Origin: Micromonospora sp. WMMD980
GTDB lineage: Bacteria; Actinomycetota; Actinomycetes; Mycobacteriales; Micromonosporaceae
Reading direction: 5' to 3'
Assembly: GCF_029626035.1 (NCBI RefSeq)
Contig: NZ_JARUBE010000003.1
Location: forward strand, 4,154,001 to 4,218,000
Length of the DNA stretch: 64,000 nucleotides
The position numbers and the translations under genes are program-made. Below the pieces are notes generated by a model. The model had not been told where the DNA came from. It made no database searches and was given only the letters and a program-made list of their open reading frames with translations. This document shows positions 1 through 8,285 of the stretch, in pieces. Each line of letters opens with the position of its first letter. The stretch's first letter is position 1.

Positions 1-716
1 TGCTCGGCGGCCTGGCGCTCGCGGTGGTCGGGGCCCTGATCGGGTACGCCGTCGGCGGCCGTCGTGCCCACCGGGGCCGCCCGGCGTCGCGGCGCGGCTA
101 CCTGGTCGGCTGCCTCGCCGTCGTGTTCGGGGCGTTGCTGGCGCAGTCCGCGGTCCGGCTCGGCGCCGAGGGCAGCACGAGCGGGCTGGTCCCGAGCGAG
201 TACGGCGGAACGGGCCCCTACGCCACGTCGGCCGGGCGGGTCACGGTGCCGGCGCCCGGCGCGTACGCGATCTTCGGGGTGGGTGACGCCCCGGCGGGCG
301 CGGACTGCCGGCTCACCGACGCCGCCTCGACGGTCCGGGTGGCCGAGCCGGTCTCCGTGCCGCCCGGCAACTTCGGCGGTGACGCCACCGCGTTCGCCTG
401 GGTCGCATCGGTCCGGTTGCCGGCGGCCGGCGCGTGGACGCTGGAGTGCCGGTCGTCGGACCCGCAGGCGTCCTACGTGCTCAGTGAGGTGCCCCGGGTG
501 CGGGGCGCGGTCGGCGCGCTGATCCACTGGCCGGTGGGCCTGATCTGGCTGCTCGGCGCGCTTCCCGGCCTGCTGATCGGCGCGGACACCGCCCGGCGGC
601 GGCGCACCGGCCGCCGTCCGGGTGGGACCGGGTCCGGGGGTGCGTCCGCGCCGCCGGACGAGGTCGCGGGCGGGGGTGCGGTCGGTGCGCCGGGAAGTGT
701 CGTAGCCGGCTCGTAG
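1..716 (+). CDS. membrane protein, 5' end outside window
   Basis: The reading frame is open from the left edge (first full codon at base 3), so the start lies outside the window. The visible ~237 residues begin in a hydrophobic Gly/Ala/Leu/Val segment, followed by a short Arg-rich loop, a second membrane segment (YLVGCLAVVFGALLAQ), an extracytoplasmic stretch of about 110 residues with two cysteines, and a third membrane segment (GLIWLLGALPGLLIGA) before a basic, Gly-rich cytoplasmic tail. No family is recognised. The GTG at 24 is in frame but has no clear ribosome-binding site and would cut the first membrane helix, so I treat the gene as partial. Confidence 0.7.
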   Translation, partial: LGGLALAVVGALIGYAVGGRRAHRGRPASRRGYLVGCLAVVFGALLAQSAVRLGAEGSTSGLVPSEYGGTGPYATSAGRVTVPAPGAYAIFGVGDAPAGADCRLTDAASTVRVAEPVSVPPGNFGGDATAFAWVASVRLPAAGAWTLECRSSDPQASYVLSEVPRVRGAVGALIHWPVGLIWLLGALPGLLIGADTARRRRTGRRPGGTGSGGASAPPDEVAGGGAVGAPGSVVAGS

Positions 717-751
717 CCTGGCGGGGTCATCGGCGATCAGCGGGAGGCGAC

Positions 752-1117
752 GTGCTCGACCACTTCTCCGTAGCGGTGCGCGACCTGAAGGCCAGCGCCG
801 CGTTCTACGACACGGTGCTCGCCCCGCTGGGCGGGCGGCGGATCATGGAGCCCGGCCCGATCGGCTACGGCGTCGACGCGCCCGACTTCTGGGTCGAGCC
901 CGCGCCGGCCGACTCCGCCCCGGCGCCGCTGCACATCGCGTTCACCGCGCCCGACCGGGCGGCCGTGCGGGCGTTCCACGAGGCGGCGGTGGCGGCCGGC
1001 GCCGAGGTGTTGCACGCGCCGAAGGTGTGGCCGGAATACCACGCCGGCTACTACGGCGCGTTCGTCCGCGACCCCGACGGCAACAACGTCGAGGCGGTCT
1101 GCCACCGGCCGGAGTGA
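752..1117 (+). CDS. VOC family (glyoxalase/dioxygenase-like) protein
   Basis: A 121-residue single-domain vicinal oxygen chelate protein. It opens with the typical LDHFSVAVRDLKASAAFYDTVL beta-alpha module split over residues 2-22, and ends with the second module, FVRDPDGNNVEAVCH, whose Glu (residue 115) is the usual metal ligand. His4 and Glu115 are visible metal ligand candidates. Length fits the single-VOC-domain group often annotated as glyoxalase/bleomycin resistance proteins; the substrate cannot be told. The GTG start at 752 follows GGGAGG at 742-747. The downstream DUF2071 gene starts 32 bp later on the same strand and may be co-transcribed. Confidence 0.88.
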   Translation: MLDHFSVAVRDLKASAAFYDTVLAPLGGRRIMEPGPIGYGVDAPDFWVEPAPADSAPAPLHIAFTAPDRAAVRAFHEAAVAAGAEVLHAPKVWPEYHAGYYGAFVRDPDGNNVEAVCHRPE

Positions 1118-1149
1118 CCGGCCGGCCCGCCGGGAGGCAGGATGGGCGG

Positions 1150-1884
1150 GTGGAGATCGAGCCGGTCGAGCACGCGCCCACCCGCGCCATCCGTCGGGCC
1201 TGGCTGGCGCAGCGCTGGCACGACCTGACGTTCCTGCACTGGGCGGCCCCGCCGGAGCGGGTCGCGCCGCTGCTGCCGGCCGGCACCCGGCCCGACACGA
1301 TCGACGGGCTCACCTACGTCGGGCTGATCGGTTTCCGGATGGTCGGGCTGGGGTTCGGCCGGGGGCCGGGCATCCCTTATTTCGGCACGTTCTGGGAGAC
1401 CAACGTGCGGCTCTACTCGGTCGACGGCGCCGGCCGGCGGGCGGTGGTGTTCCGCTCGCTGGACGCGTCCCGGCTGGTGCCGGTGCTGGTCGCCCAGCTG
1501 AGCCTCCGCCTGCCCTACAAGTGGTCGGCGATGCGGCTGGACCGCGCCGGCGAAACGCTCACCTACCGCTGCCGACGCCGCTGGCCCGGCCCGGCCGGCG
1601 CGTCCAGCCGGATGACCGTCCGCGTCGGCGCGCCGATCGCCGAGCCGACGCCGCTGGAGCACTTCCTCACCGCCCGCTGGGGCCTGCACACCCGGGCCCA
1701 CGGGCGCACCCTTCACCTGCCGAACTGGCATCCGCAGTGGCCGCTGCACCGCGCCGAGCTGCTGCACCTGGACGACGAGCTGGTCACCGCCGCCGGCCTA
1801 CCCGCGCCGGACGGCCCACCGGTCAGCGTGCTGCACTCCCCCGGCGTCCCGGTCGTCTTCGGCGGCCCCACACCGCTCCCCTGA
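1150..1884 (+). CDS. DUF2071 family protein (YqjF-like)
   Basis: A 244-residue protein of the DUF2071/YqjF family. Family landmarks are the opening WHDLTFLHWAAPPERVAPLLP, the LTYVGLIGFRM strand and FGTFWETNVRLYSVD around residues 80-95. These proteins are soluble, with a lipid-binding-like fold, and have no established reaction. The GTG at 1150 is chosen because GGGAGG lies at 1132-1137, just after the stop of the VOC gene; an in-frame start further upstream would overlap that gene. The close spacing suggests one transcript with the VOC gene. Confidence 0.85.
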   Translation: MEIEPVEHAPTRAIRRAWLAQRWHDLTFLHWAAPPERVAPLLPAGTRPDTIDGLTYVGLIGFRMVGLGFGRGPGIPYFGTFWETNVRLYSVDGAGRRAVVFRSLDASRLVPVLVAQLSLRLPYKWSAMRLDRAGETLTYRCRRRWPGPAGASSRMTVRVGAPIAEPTPLEHFLTARWGLHTRAHGRTLHLPNWHPQWPLHRAELLHLDDELVTAAGLPAPDGPPVSVLHSPGVPVVFGGPTPLP

Positions 1885-1893
1885 CTTCCAGTC

Positions 1894-1970
1894 CAGCCCG
1901 GTCTGGCGCGGTCAGCCCGGTCCCGCGCGGTCAGCCCGGTCCAACCGGTCCAGCCGACCGGCCAGCGCGG
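1894..1970. repeat. 19-bp degenerate tandem repeat, about four units
   Basis: Units starting CAGCCCGGTC run at 1894-1912, 1913-1931 and 1932-1950, with a more diverged fourth unit to about 1970. The array lies between the 3' ends of the convergent DUF2071 and yidD-like genes. Confidence 0.7.
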
Positions 1971-1980
1971 CCCGATATGG

Positions 1981-2361
1981 TCAGAGCAGCGGGTCGTGGG
2001 TGCCGCGCGGGACGCCCGGGCGGCAACGGCGTACCCGATCGGCGGCCAGCCGCCCGCCCACCGCCAGGCCGTGCCGTTCCACCGCCGCCAGTCCGTACGC
2101 GCTGCACGTCGGCGTGAAGCGGCAGGTCCCCGGCCAGCGGTGCGACAGCCGACGCCGGTAGCCGAGGATCGCCGCCCGCCCGGCCCGGTCCACGACCGGG
2201 GCGCGCGCGATGCCGGCGGTCACCGAGCCGAGGGTGAGCAGTGTCGAGAAGAGTCCGAGGTCGCAACAACCGGGGCCGTCGCAGTCGACCAGGTCGCAGT
2301 CGCAGTCACACCAGTCCCGGTCCTTCTTCTTTTTCTTGTGGCGCCGCTTCCAGTTGATCAC
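1981..2361 (-). CDS. yidD: YidD family membrane insertion factor with Cys/Asp-rich N-terminus
   Basis: A 126-residue protein whose last ~65 residues are a clear YidD/Haemolytic domain: YRRRLS, then CRFTPTCSAYGLAAVERHG, then RVRRCRPG and a terminal DPL. In other bacteria YidD aids YidC-dependent membrane protein insertion and usually sits in the rnpA-yidC cluster, which is absent here. The N-terminus is unusual: a run of lysines (residues 9-13) followed by a stretch rich in alternating Cys and Asp (CDCDCDLVDCDGPGCCD). The GTG at 2361 is the first start that removes an improbable upstream extension overlapping the divergent regulator gene. This looks like a second, specialised YidD-like paralogue rather than the housekeeping copy; that is inference. 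Confidence 0.75.
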   Translation of the reverse strand: MINWKRRHKKKKKDRDWCDCDCDLVDCDGPGCCDLGLFSTLLTLGSVTAGIARAPVVDRAGRAAILGYRRRLSHRWPGTCRFTPTCSAYGLAAVERHGLAVGGRLAADRVRRCRPGVPRGTHDPLL

Positions 2362-2484
2362 GACGCCATGATGCGACACCCCCGCCAGTCGCCCCGGCCG
2401 GGCGACCGGAACGGGTCCGGTGAGGTCGAATCGGCGGGTGGGCGGCACCCTAGCGTCGTAGGCGTAACCAGGAGGGAGCATCGG

Positions 2485-3344
2485 GTGCTGGATCGGCTCA
2501 ACCACGCCATGGACCACCTCGAACAACGGCTCGACCAGCCGCTCGACGTGGCCGCGCTGGCCCGGGTCGCCTGCGTGTCGGAGCACCACTTCCGGCGGCT
2601 GTTCTCGGCGCTGGCCGGGGTGCCGCTGTCGGAGTACGTACGCCGCCGCCGGCTCACAGTGGCCGCCGCCGACGTGCTCGCCGGCCGGGAGTCGCTGCTC
2701 GACGTGGCGGTCCGCTGGGGGTACGGCTCGAACGAGGCGTTCGCCCGCGCGTTCCGGGCCGTGCACGGCGTCGGCCCGGCCGAGGCGAGGCGCGTCGGAT
2801 CGGTGCTGCGGTCCCAGCCCCGGATGTCCTTCCGGCTCGTCGTCGAAGGGAGCACAAGCATGGACTATCGAATCGTGACCAAGGAGGCGTTCCGGCTCGT
2901 CGGGTTGAAGGCGCGGGTGCTGCTGGTCCACGAGGGGATGAACCGCACATCGTGGCGTTCCTCAAGAGCGTGGACCCGGAGACCGTACGCCGGATCGAGG
3001 CGCTCTCCGACCAGGAGCCGCGCGGCGTCGTCAACGTCAGCGACGACCTGGCCGGTGACCGCGCGGAAGGCACCGAGCTGGACTACTGGCACGGTGTGGT
3101 GACCGGCGCGGAGGTGCCGGAGGGGCTGGACAGCCTGCCGGTGGCGGCCGGCGACTGGGCGGTGTTCCGCAGCTCCGGGGCGTTCCCGCAGGCGTTGCAG
3201 CATCTGTGGCGGGACGTGTTCACGCAGTGGTTCCCGTCGAACCCCTACGAGACGCGGCCCGGGCCGGAGATCTCCCAGGTGCGGATCGCCGAGGGCGGCG
3301 ACACCGCCGACGCGGAGTTGTGGATCCCGGTACGCCGGGTCTAG
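2485..3344 (+). pseudogene. AraC-family regulator with GyrI-like domain, frameshifted
   Basis: Two overlapping frames together give a normal AraC/GyrI-like effector-binding regulator of about 286 residues. The first frame (GTG 2485, after AGGAGGG at 2470-2476) encodes the AraC HTH pair (LARVACVSEHHFRRLFSAL and WGYGSNEAFARAFRAVHG) and the first strands of the GyrI-like domain (EAFRLVGLKARVLLVHEGMN). At about 2949-2952 the frame breaks; one missing C in AACCGCAC restores 'NPHIVAFLKSVDPETVRR'. The second frame continues to a stop at 3342-3344 with the family's EGTELDYWHGVVTG and WFPSNPYETRPGPE motifs. Either a real recent inactivation or a sequencing indel. Its 3' end overlaps the convergent kinase gene by 4 bp. 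Confidence 0.8.
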
Positions 3345-4594
3345 CGTCGCGCCTCGGCTGCGGCCTGCGCCAACGCGGCCGGCACGTCGTGTACGTGGTA
3401 GGGATGTTCGCTCGGCTCGATGCCGGCGAGGAACATCGCGTACACGGCGGCCAGCCGCAGCGGCGCGACCGGCCGGAGCAGGTCGAGCGCCCGGCGCGGG
3501 TCGCCGCCCGGCGCGGCGGCCCGCCACCGGTCGGCCCACGCCTCGACCAGCCGGGCGGCGGCGGACGGGGCGAGGTCCTCGGTGAGGCGCAGGATGTCGA
3601 ACCCGGGGTGGCCGACGAACGCGTCCGCCCAGTCGATGACGACCGGGCGGGTGCCGTCGCCGCGCACGTTGCCCGGGTGCAGGTCGCCGTGCACGAGCGT
3701 GTCCGGCAGCCCGCAGTCGCGGACCCGCCGCAGCCGCTCGTCGAGCCCGTCGAGCAGCCCGGCGGCCACGGACACGTCGTGCCCGGCCAGCCGAGCCCGG
3801 ACCCATTCCGCCAGCCGCGCTCCCCGAAGATCGGGTACGCCGTTCCCGACCAGCCGGTCCACCGCCCCCACGGCCCTCATCTGCACCGCGTGGTGCGCCA
3901 CCGCGATCCCGGCCCGCTCGACCTCCCCCGCCCCGTACCGGTCCTCCCCCCGCACGTCCTCCACCAGCACCCGCCCCTCCCCACCCACCGCCAGCACCAC
4001 CGGCCCGCCGACGAGCCAGGTCAGGACGGTGGGCTCGTGGTGGGCGAACGTGGGGAGCTGCTTCAGCCAGGCCGGGCCGTGCGGGGTGTCCAGGCGCCAG
4101 ATCGCGGAGAGGTTCCAGGTGCGCTGCTGCGCCACGGCGGTCACCGGGCGGCCGAGGCGGCGCAGCTCGTCGGTGGCCCAGGCGACGCTGCGGGCCGGGC
4201 CGCCGGCCTCCGCCCACGGCTGGCGCAGCGGATGCGGCGCGAGGTCCACGGCCGCCGGTTCCAGGGGTACGCCGGCGGGCTCGCGTTCCCGCGCGCCGTG
4301 CCCGGCGGGATCGCGTTCCCGCGCACCCTGCCGGCCGAGATCGCGTTCCGGCGCACCGTGACCGGCGGGCGGGCCGAGGAGCTGGGCGAGGTAGCGGACG
4401 TGGCCGCCGGGTGGGTGCGGACGGTCGGCGCCGAGCAACCGCAGCACGGCCACGTCGACGCCGTGCCGCCGGCGGGCGCCGTCGACGACCGAGGCCACCT
4501 GCTGCCACCACGGGTCCGGCACCTCGAACGGGGGCAGCGCGCCGAGCGGCCGTCCGGCGGCGTCGACCAGGACCACTGTCACGGTGCGGGACAC
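3341..4594 (-). CDS. aminoglycoside phosphotransferase (APH) family protein
   Basis: A 417-residue protein with a ~75-residue N-terminal domain and a C-terminal APH kinase-like domain. Catalytic signatures are visible: a Lys in AWLKQLP, the catalytic loop HGDLHPGN (about 302-309) and the metal-binding VIDWADAFVGHPGFDI. Such proteins phosphorylate small molecules, but the substrate is unknown and drug resistance cannot be assumed. Between the two domains (about residues 78-110) an insert is made of near-repeats of GHGAREREPAG; see the repeat entry. The start is GTG at 4594; there is no strong ribosome-binding site. The stop overlaps that of the convergent AraC-like gene. Confidence 0.82.
   Translation of the reverse strand: MSRTVTVVLVDAAGRPLGALPPFEVPDPWWQQVASVVDGARRRHGVDVAVLRLLGADRPHPPGGHVRYLAQLLGPPAGHGAPERDLGRQGARERDPAGHGAREREPAGVPLEPAAVDLAPHPLRQPWAEAGGPARSVAWATDELRRLGRPVTAVAQQRTWNLSAIWRLDTPHGPAWLKQLPTFAHHEPTVLTWLVGGPVVLAVGGEGRVLVEDVRGEDRYGAGEVERAGIAVAHHAVQMRAVGAVDRLVGNGVPDLRGARLAEWVRARLAGHDVSVAAGLLDGLDERLRRVRDCGLPDTLVHGDLHPGNVRGDGTRPVVIDWADAFVGHPGFDILRLTEDLAPSAAARLVEAWADRWRAAAPGGDPRRALDLLRPVAPLRLAAVYAMFLAGIEPSEHPYHVHDVPAALAQAAAEARR
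4262..4368. repeat. in-frame minisatellite inside the APH gene
   Basis: Roughly 30-bp units containing GATCGCGTTCC and CGCGCACC recur about three times. They encode imperfect copies of GHGAREREPAG in the interdomain linker, so length changes here would be tolerated by the protein. Confidence 0.65.
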
Positions 4595-4702
4595 GGCCGG
4601 ACGCTAACCGAGCACCCCTACGGGAGGCGAGCGGATTCATCCGGGAGCGGCGCGGGGCCGACCCCTGATGTCCCGGCGGCCGGCGGCGGACAGGCTGAGG
4701 CA

Positions 4703-5296
4703 ATGAGCCTTCTCGATTCCCCGACGCATGCGGCGATCCGCTGGTTGCGGCCGGTAGGTGTGACATCGGCGTCGCTGCTGCTCGGCTACGGGCTGCTGCG
4801 CCTGCTCGACCGCCTGGACGGGCACAGCGACAAGGGCGCCTGGGCGTGAAACACCGGGCACACCCTGTTCCTGGTCGGCGTGCTCGGGTTCGCCGCGCTC
4901 ATCGTCGGGCTGCACGGTGTGCTGCGTACCCGGTCGGGCCGGCTGCGGACGCTCGACGACGTGGCCGCGCTGGCCGGCCTGGTCGGCGCCGCCGCGTTCG
5001 TCTGGGTGATCCTCGGTGACCTGTTCCCGCGCCTCGCCGACGCGGTGGACACCCCGGGCGTGGTGCTGTTCGGTGGCCCGGCGCTGTTCGAGCTGGGCCT
5101 GCTGGTGCTGCTCTACCGGGCGGCGGCGACGCGGCTGCTGCCGGTGTGGGCGCCGGTGCTGGTGCTGCTCGGGTTCGTGGCGATCGCGGTGAACCTGGAC
5201 CTGCTGCCGGTCGGCGCCGCGCTGGTCCTGTCCGGCCTGCTGCCGCTGCGCGCCCAGGGTGTTAAGCGGGGGCCCCGCCTATACCGGAAGCGTTAA
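4703..5296 (+). pseudogene. multi-helix membrane protein interrupted by in-frame TGA
   Basis: The frame starting ATG 4703 encodes a first membrane helix (VGVTSASLLLGYGLLRLL), then meets TGA at 4847-4849 in the context GGC GCC TGG GCG TGA AAC ACC GGG. The same frame stays open after the TGA for another 148 codons, with four more hydrophobic helices (for example LVGVLGFAALIVGLHGVL and VLVLLGFVAIAVNLDLL) up to the stop at 5294-5296. A single G-to-A change of a Trp codon (TGG to TGA) explains it best. The last dozen codons are encoded by the 56-bp interspersed repeat at 5260-5315. I do not recognise the family. Possible alternatives are a sequencing error or two separate peptides. Confidence 0.65.
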
Positions 5297-5315
5297 CAGG
5301 GGGCCCCTCCTTACA
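5260..5315. repeat. 56-bp interspersed repeat, copy 1
   Basis: Starts TGTTAAGCGGGGGCCCC and ends GTTAACAGGGGGCCCCTCC-TTACA. It lies between convergent genes and supplies the stop codons of both. Copies 2 and 3 are at 18797-18852 and 19307-19362. Confidence 0.85.
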
Positions 5316-6465
5316 TCCAGACGGTGCGGCGCGGGCCGCGGTGGCCGGCGCACACGTCGCGCTGCCCGCCGGTGCGGCTGATCGCGCCGTCGCGGCACTG
5401 CACCAGCCAGCCCCGGCCGGACCAGAACCCGGACGCGCACTCGAACCAGTCGCACACCTCGGCGGCGGGCCTGCGGACCCGCTGGCCGCCGCAGAAGTCG
5501 TACCCGAAGGGGTTCGGCGGCGCGCCGCAGCGGCGCTCGACGGTCGGCTGCGGGTCGGCGCCGCGCGGCGCGGACGGGCTGCGGCGCGGCTCCGGGCCGG
5601 TGCTGGGCCGGACCTGCACGGCGGGGGCGACCGCCGGCGGCGCGGGCGAGGCGGTGGCGGCCGGGGTGGCGGCGGCGGCGCGTTCCGACCCGGCCCGGGT
5701 GGGCGGGTTGGACTCGACGAGCATCGCCGGCACCGCCAGCGCGAGCGCCGCGCCGACCGCCACGGTGCGCCGGCCGCCCGGCAACCGTGCGGAGAACCGG
5801 GCCTGGGCCGGGGTGAGCACCGCCGGGCGTCGCGGGCGCAGCTCGGCGTGTTCGGCGAGCAGCTCGTCCAGTTCGGCGACGACCGCGGCACGCTGCTCGA
5901 TCGCGTCGGCGAACGCCAGCGTGAGCGTGAACCGGAAGTCGGCCGCCGCGCCGGTGGGCAGCAGCAGGCCCGAGGTGCGCCGCCGGTCCAGCACCTGGAT
6001 CAGGGTGACCGGCGCCGCCGGGTCGTGGGACAGTCCGGTCATCCGGCCGTACGTCCAGTCGCGCCGGCCGCGGCCGCCGAGCAGGACGAGGCGGCGGTTG
6101 GTGAGCACGGCCAGCCCGGCGTCGACGACCCGGATCCCCTCCGGGCGGCGTGGGCGCAGCACCGGCGGGTCCGGGTCGACGGTCAGGTCGGGGGCCGGCA
6201 GCACGGCGGTGTGCCGCACCTCGACCAGTTGCGCGGCCGGCAGCGTCCAGAAGACCACCTCGCCGGGGGTCAGCTCCATCGGCAGGCCCACGCCGGCCCG
6301 CTCCGACCCGTGGAAGGACACCGCGAGGGTACGCAGGCGGCGCAGCTCGTCGTCGCGGCGGCGCCACGCCTCGTCGGCCGCGCGGAACGCGCGCTGCCGC
6401 CGCTCGTTCTGCCGGTGCGCCCACCGGTAACGCCATGTGGAACCCGTCGAATCAGTCATCGCCAC
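5311..6465 (-). CDS. membrane-anchored protein with Cys-rich extracytoplasmic tail
   Basis: A protein of about 384 residues of unknown function. The first ~250 residues are soluble and charged, beginning with a basic Arg-rich region (YRWAHRQNERRQRAF). One membrane helix follows (TVAVGAALALAVPAMLV), then a Pro/Ala-rich linker and a compact C-terminal domain with six cysteines (for example RRCGAPPNPFGYDFCGG and VCDWFECASGF), probably disulfide-bonded outside the cell. The GTG at 6465 is preferred because GGAGGA lies six bases upstream; ATG 6459 is the alternative. The TAA stop is inside the 56-bp repeat. The gene diverges from gntK. Confidence 0.7.
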   Translation of the reverse strand: MAMTDSTGSTWRYRWAHRQNERRQRAFRAADEAWRRRDDELRRLRTLAVSFHGSERAGVGLPMELTPGEVVFWTLPAAQLVEVRHTAVLPAPDLTVDPDPPVLRPRRPEGIRVVDAGLAVLTNRRLVLLGGRGRRDWTYGRMTGLSHDPAAPVTLIQVLDRRRTSGLLLPTGAAADFRFTLTLAFADAIEQRAAVVAELDELLAEHAELRPRRPAVLTPAQARFSARLPGGRRTVAVGAALALAVPAMLVESNPPTRAGSERAAAATPAATASPAPPAVAPAVQVRPSTGPEPRRSPSAPRGADPQPTVERRCGAPPNPFGYDFCGGQRVRRPAAEVCDWFECASGFWSGRGWLVQCRDGAISRTGGQRDVCAGHRGPRRTVWM

Positions 6466-6730
6466 GCCGACTCCTCCGCCGCGCGAGCCCACCAACCGGG
6501 GTGTCACCGGTATCAACGGCCGGGCAGGGGTGCGAAGACACGCGAAAGTCACTAATTAGACCGATTGGTTGATTGACGGACGCGATCGGCGGAAAACGCC
6601 GCGTCGATCCATGTTTCGTGCCGGGCCTCGTCCGGTCGCTCCGCTTCGCCATGCGGGCCGCTGGACTCGTCGGTAACGTCAGCCGCAGGGCCGGGCGTAC
6701 GCGGCCCCCGCTGGGAGCGGAGGTGCACCG

Positions 6731-8272
6731 GTGGGCGACCCGACCGTCGTGCTGGGCGTGGACATCGGCACCACCAGCAGCAAGGCGGTCGCGTTCGACA
6801 CCGACGGCCGGCAACTGGCCAGTCACTCGATCGGCTATCCGCTCCAGGAGCCGCACCCGGGCTGGGCCGAGCAGGACCCGGACGTCATCTACCAGGCCGT
6901 GCTCGGGGTGATCCGCGCGGTCGTCGACGAGCTGGGCGCGCCGGTCGCCGGCCTGTCCTTCAGCACCGCCATGCACAGCCTGATCGGGCTGGACGCCGAG
7001 GGCAACCCGCTCACCCCGTCGATCACCTGGGCCGACTCCCGGGCCAGCGCGCAGGCCGAGCGCCTGCGGGCGGCGCCGTCCGGGCTGGCGCTGCACCGGC
7101 GCACCGGCACCCCGGTGCACCCGATGGCGCCGCTGCCCAAGCTGGTGTGGTTCGCCGAGCAGGAACCCAAGCTGCACGAGCGGGTCTCGCACTGGGTCGG
7201 GATCAAGGACCTCGTCCTGCGGCGACTGGCCGAGGCGCTGGTCACCGACCACTCGGTCGCCTCGGCCACCGGCCTGATGGACATCCACCGGCTGGCCTGG
7301 GACACCGAGGCGCTGCGCATCGCCGGCATCACCGAGGAGCAGCTCCCCCAGCTCGTCCCCACCACCCACGTGCTGCCCGGGTTGACCGCCGACGCGGCCC
7401 GGGCCACCGGCCTGCCGGCGGACACCCCGCTGGTGGTGGGTGCCGGCGACGGCCCGCTGGCCAACCTCGGCCTCGGCGCGGTACGCCCCGGCGTGGTCGC
7501 CTGTTCGATCGGCACCAGCGGCGCGATGCGGGTAATGGTGGAGCGCCCGGGCGTGGACCCACTCGGAGGCGTCTTCTGCTATGCGCTGACCGAGGACCGG
7601 TGGGTGGTCGGCGGCGCGATCAACAACGGCGGGATCGTGCTCCAGTGGGCGCACGACGCGCTCGCCCCGGAGCTGGGCGAGGACGCCGAGGAGGAACTGC
7701 TCGGCCTGGCCGTGCAGGCGCCGGTCGGCTCCGGTGGGCTGATCATGCTGCCGTACCTGCTCAGCGAGCGGGCGCCGCACTGGAGCGCGCTGCCGCGCGG
7801 CGCGTACATCGGGTTGACCCACGGCCACGGCCGCCCGCACCTGGTGCGGGCCGCGCTGGAGGGGGTCTGCCAGCAGCTCGCGCTGGTCCTGGCGTCGGTG
7901 CGCGCGGCCGGCAACGAGGTCCGCGAGGTGCGCGCCAGCGGCGGCTTCGCCCGCAGCCCGCTGTGGCGGCAGATCCTCGCCGACGCGCTGGGCACGCCGG
8001 TGCGCTTCCCGGCCGGGCACGAGGGGTCGGGTTTCGGGGCCGCCCTGCTCGGCATGCAGGCGCTCGGCCTGATCTCCTCGGTCGAGGTCGCCGCCGACCT
8101 GGTCCGGATCGACGAGACGGTCCACCCCGATCCCGCCGCCGCCGCGACGTACGCGGCGCTGCTCCCCCTCTTCTCCGAGTTGTACGACGCGCTCGTGCCC
8201 ACGTTCGCGTCGCTGCGACGGCTGGCCCCGAGCCTGCCGCCGGAGCCACCACCGACCGCCCCTCCCCGATGA
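6731..8272 (+). CDS. gntK: gluconokinase, FGGY family
   Basis: A 513-residue FGGY carbohydrate kinase, the normal family length. It carries the N-terminal phosphate-binding GVDIGTTSSKAV (residues 8-19), SFSTAMHSLIGLD and ITWADSR typical of gluconate kinases, and the C-terminal LEGVCQQLA and ASGGFARSPLWRQILAD motifs. It would phosphorylate gluconate to 6-phosphogluconate with ATP, feeding the pentose phosphate pathway. The gluconate assignment over xylulose rests on those motifs and on the GntP permease gene 13 bp downstream. The GTG start follows GGAGGT at 6719-6724. No GntR regulator is next to it in this window. Confidence 0.87.
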   Translation: MGDPTVVLGVDIGTTSSKAVAFDTDGRQLASHSIGYPLQEPHPGWAEQDPDVIYQAVLGVIRAVVDELGAPVAGLSFSTAMHSLIGLDAEGNPLTPSITWADSRASAQAERLRAAPSGLALHRRTGTPVHPMAPLPKLVWFAEQEPKLHERVSHWVGIKDLVLRRLAEALVTDHSVASATGLMDIHRLAWDTEALRIAGITEEQLPQLVPTTHVLPGLTADAARATGLPADTPLVVGAGDGPLANLGLGAVRPGVVACSIGTSGAMRVMVERPGVDPLGGVFCYALTEDRWVVGGAINNGGIVLQWAHDALAPELGEDAEEELLGLAVQAPVGSGGLIMLPYLLSERAPHWSALPRGAYIGLTHGHGRPHLVRAALEGVCQQLALVLASVRAAGNEVREVRASGGFARSPLWRQILADALGTPVRFPAGHEGSGFGAALLGMQALGLISSVEVAADLVRIDETVHPDPAAAATYAALLPLFSELYDALVPTFASLRRLAPSLPPEPPPTAPPR

Positions 8273-8285
8273 CCAACCAGAGGTC

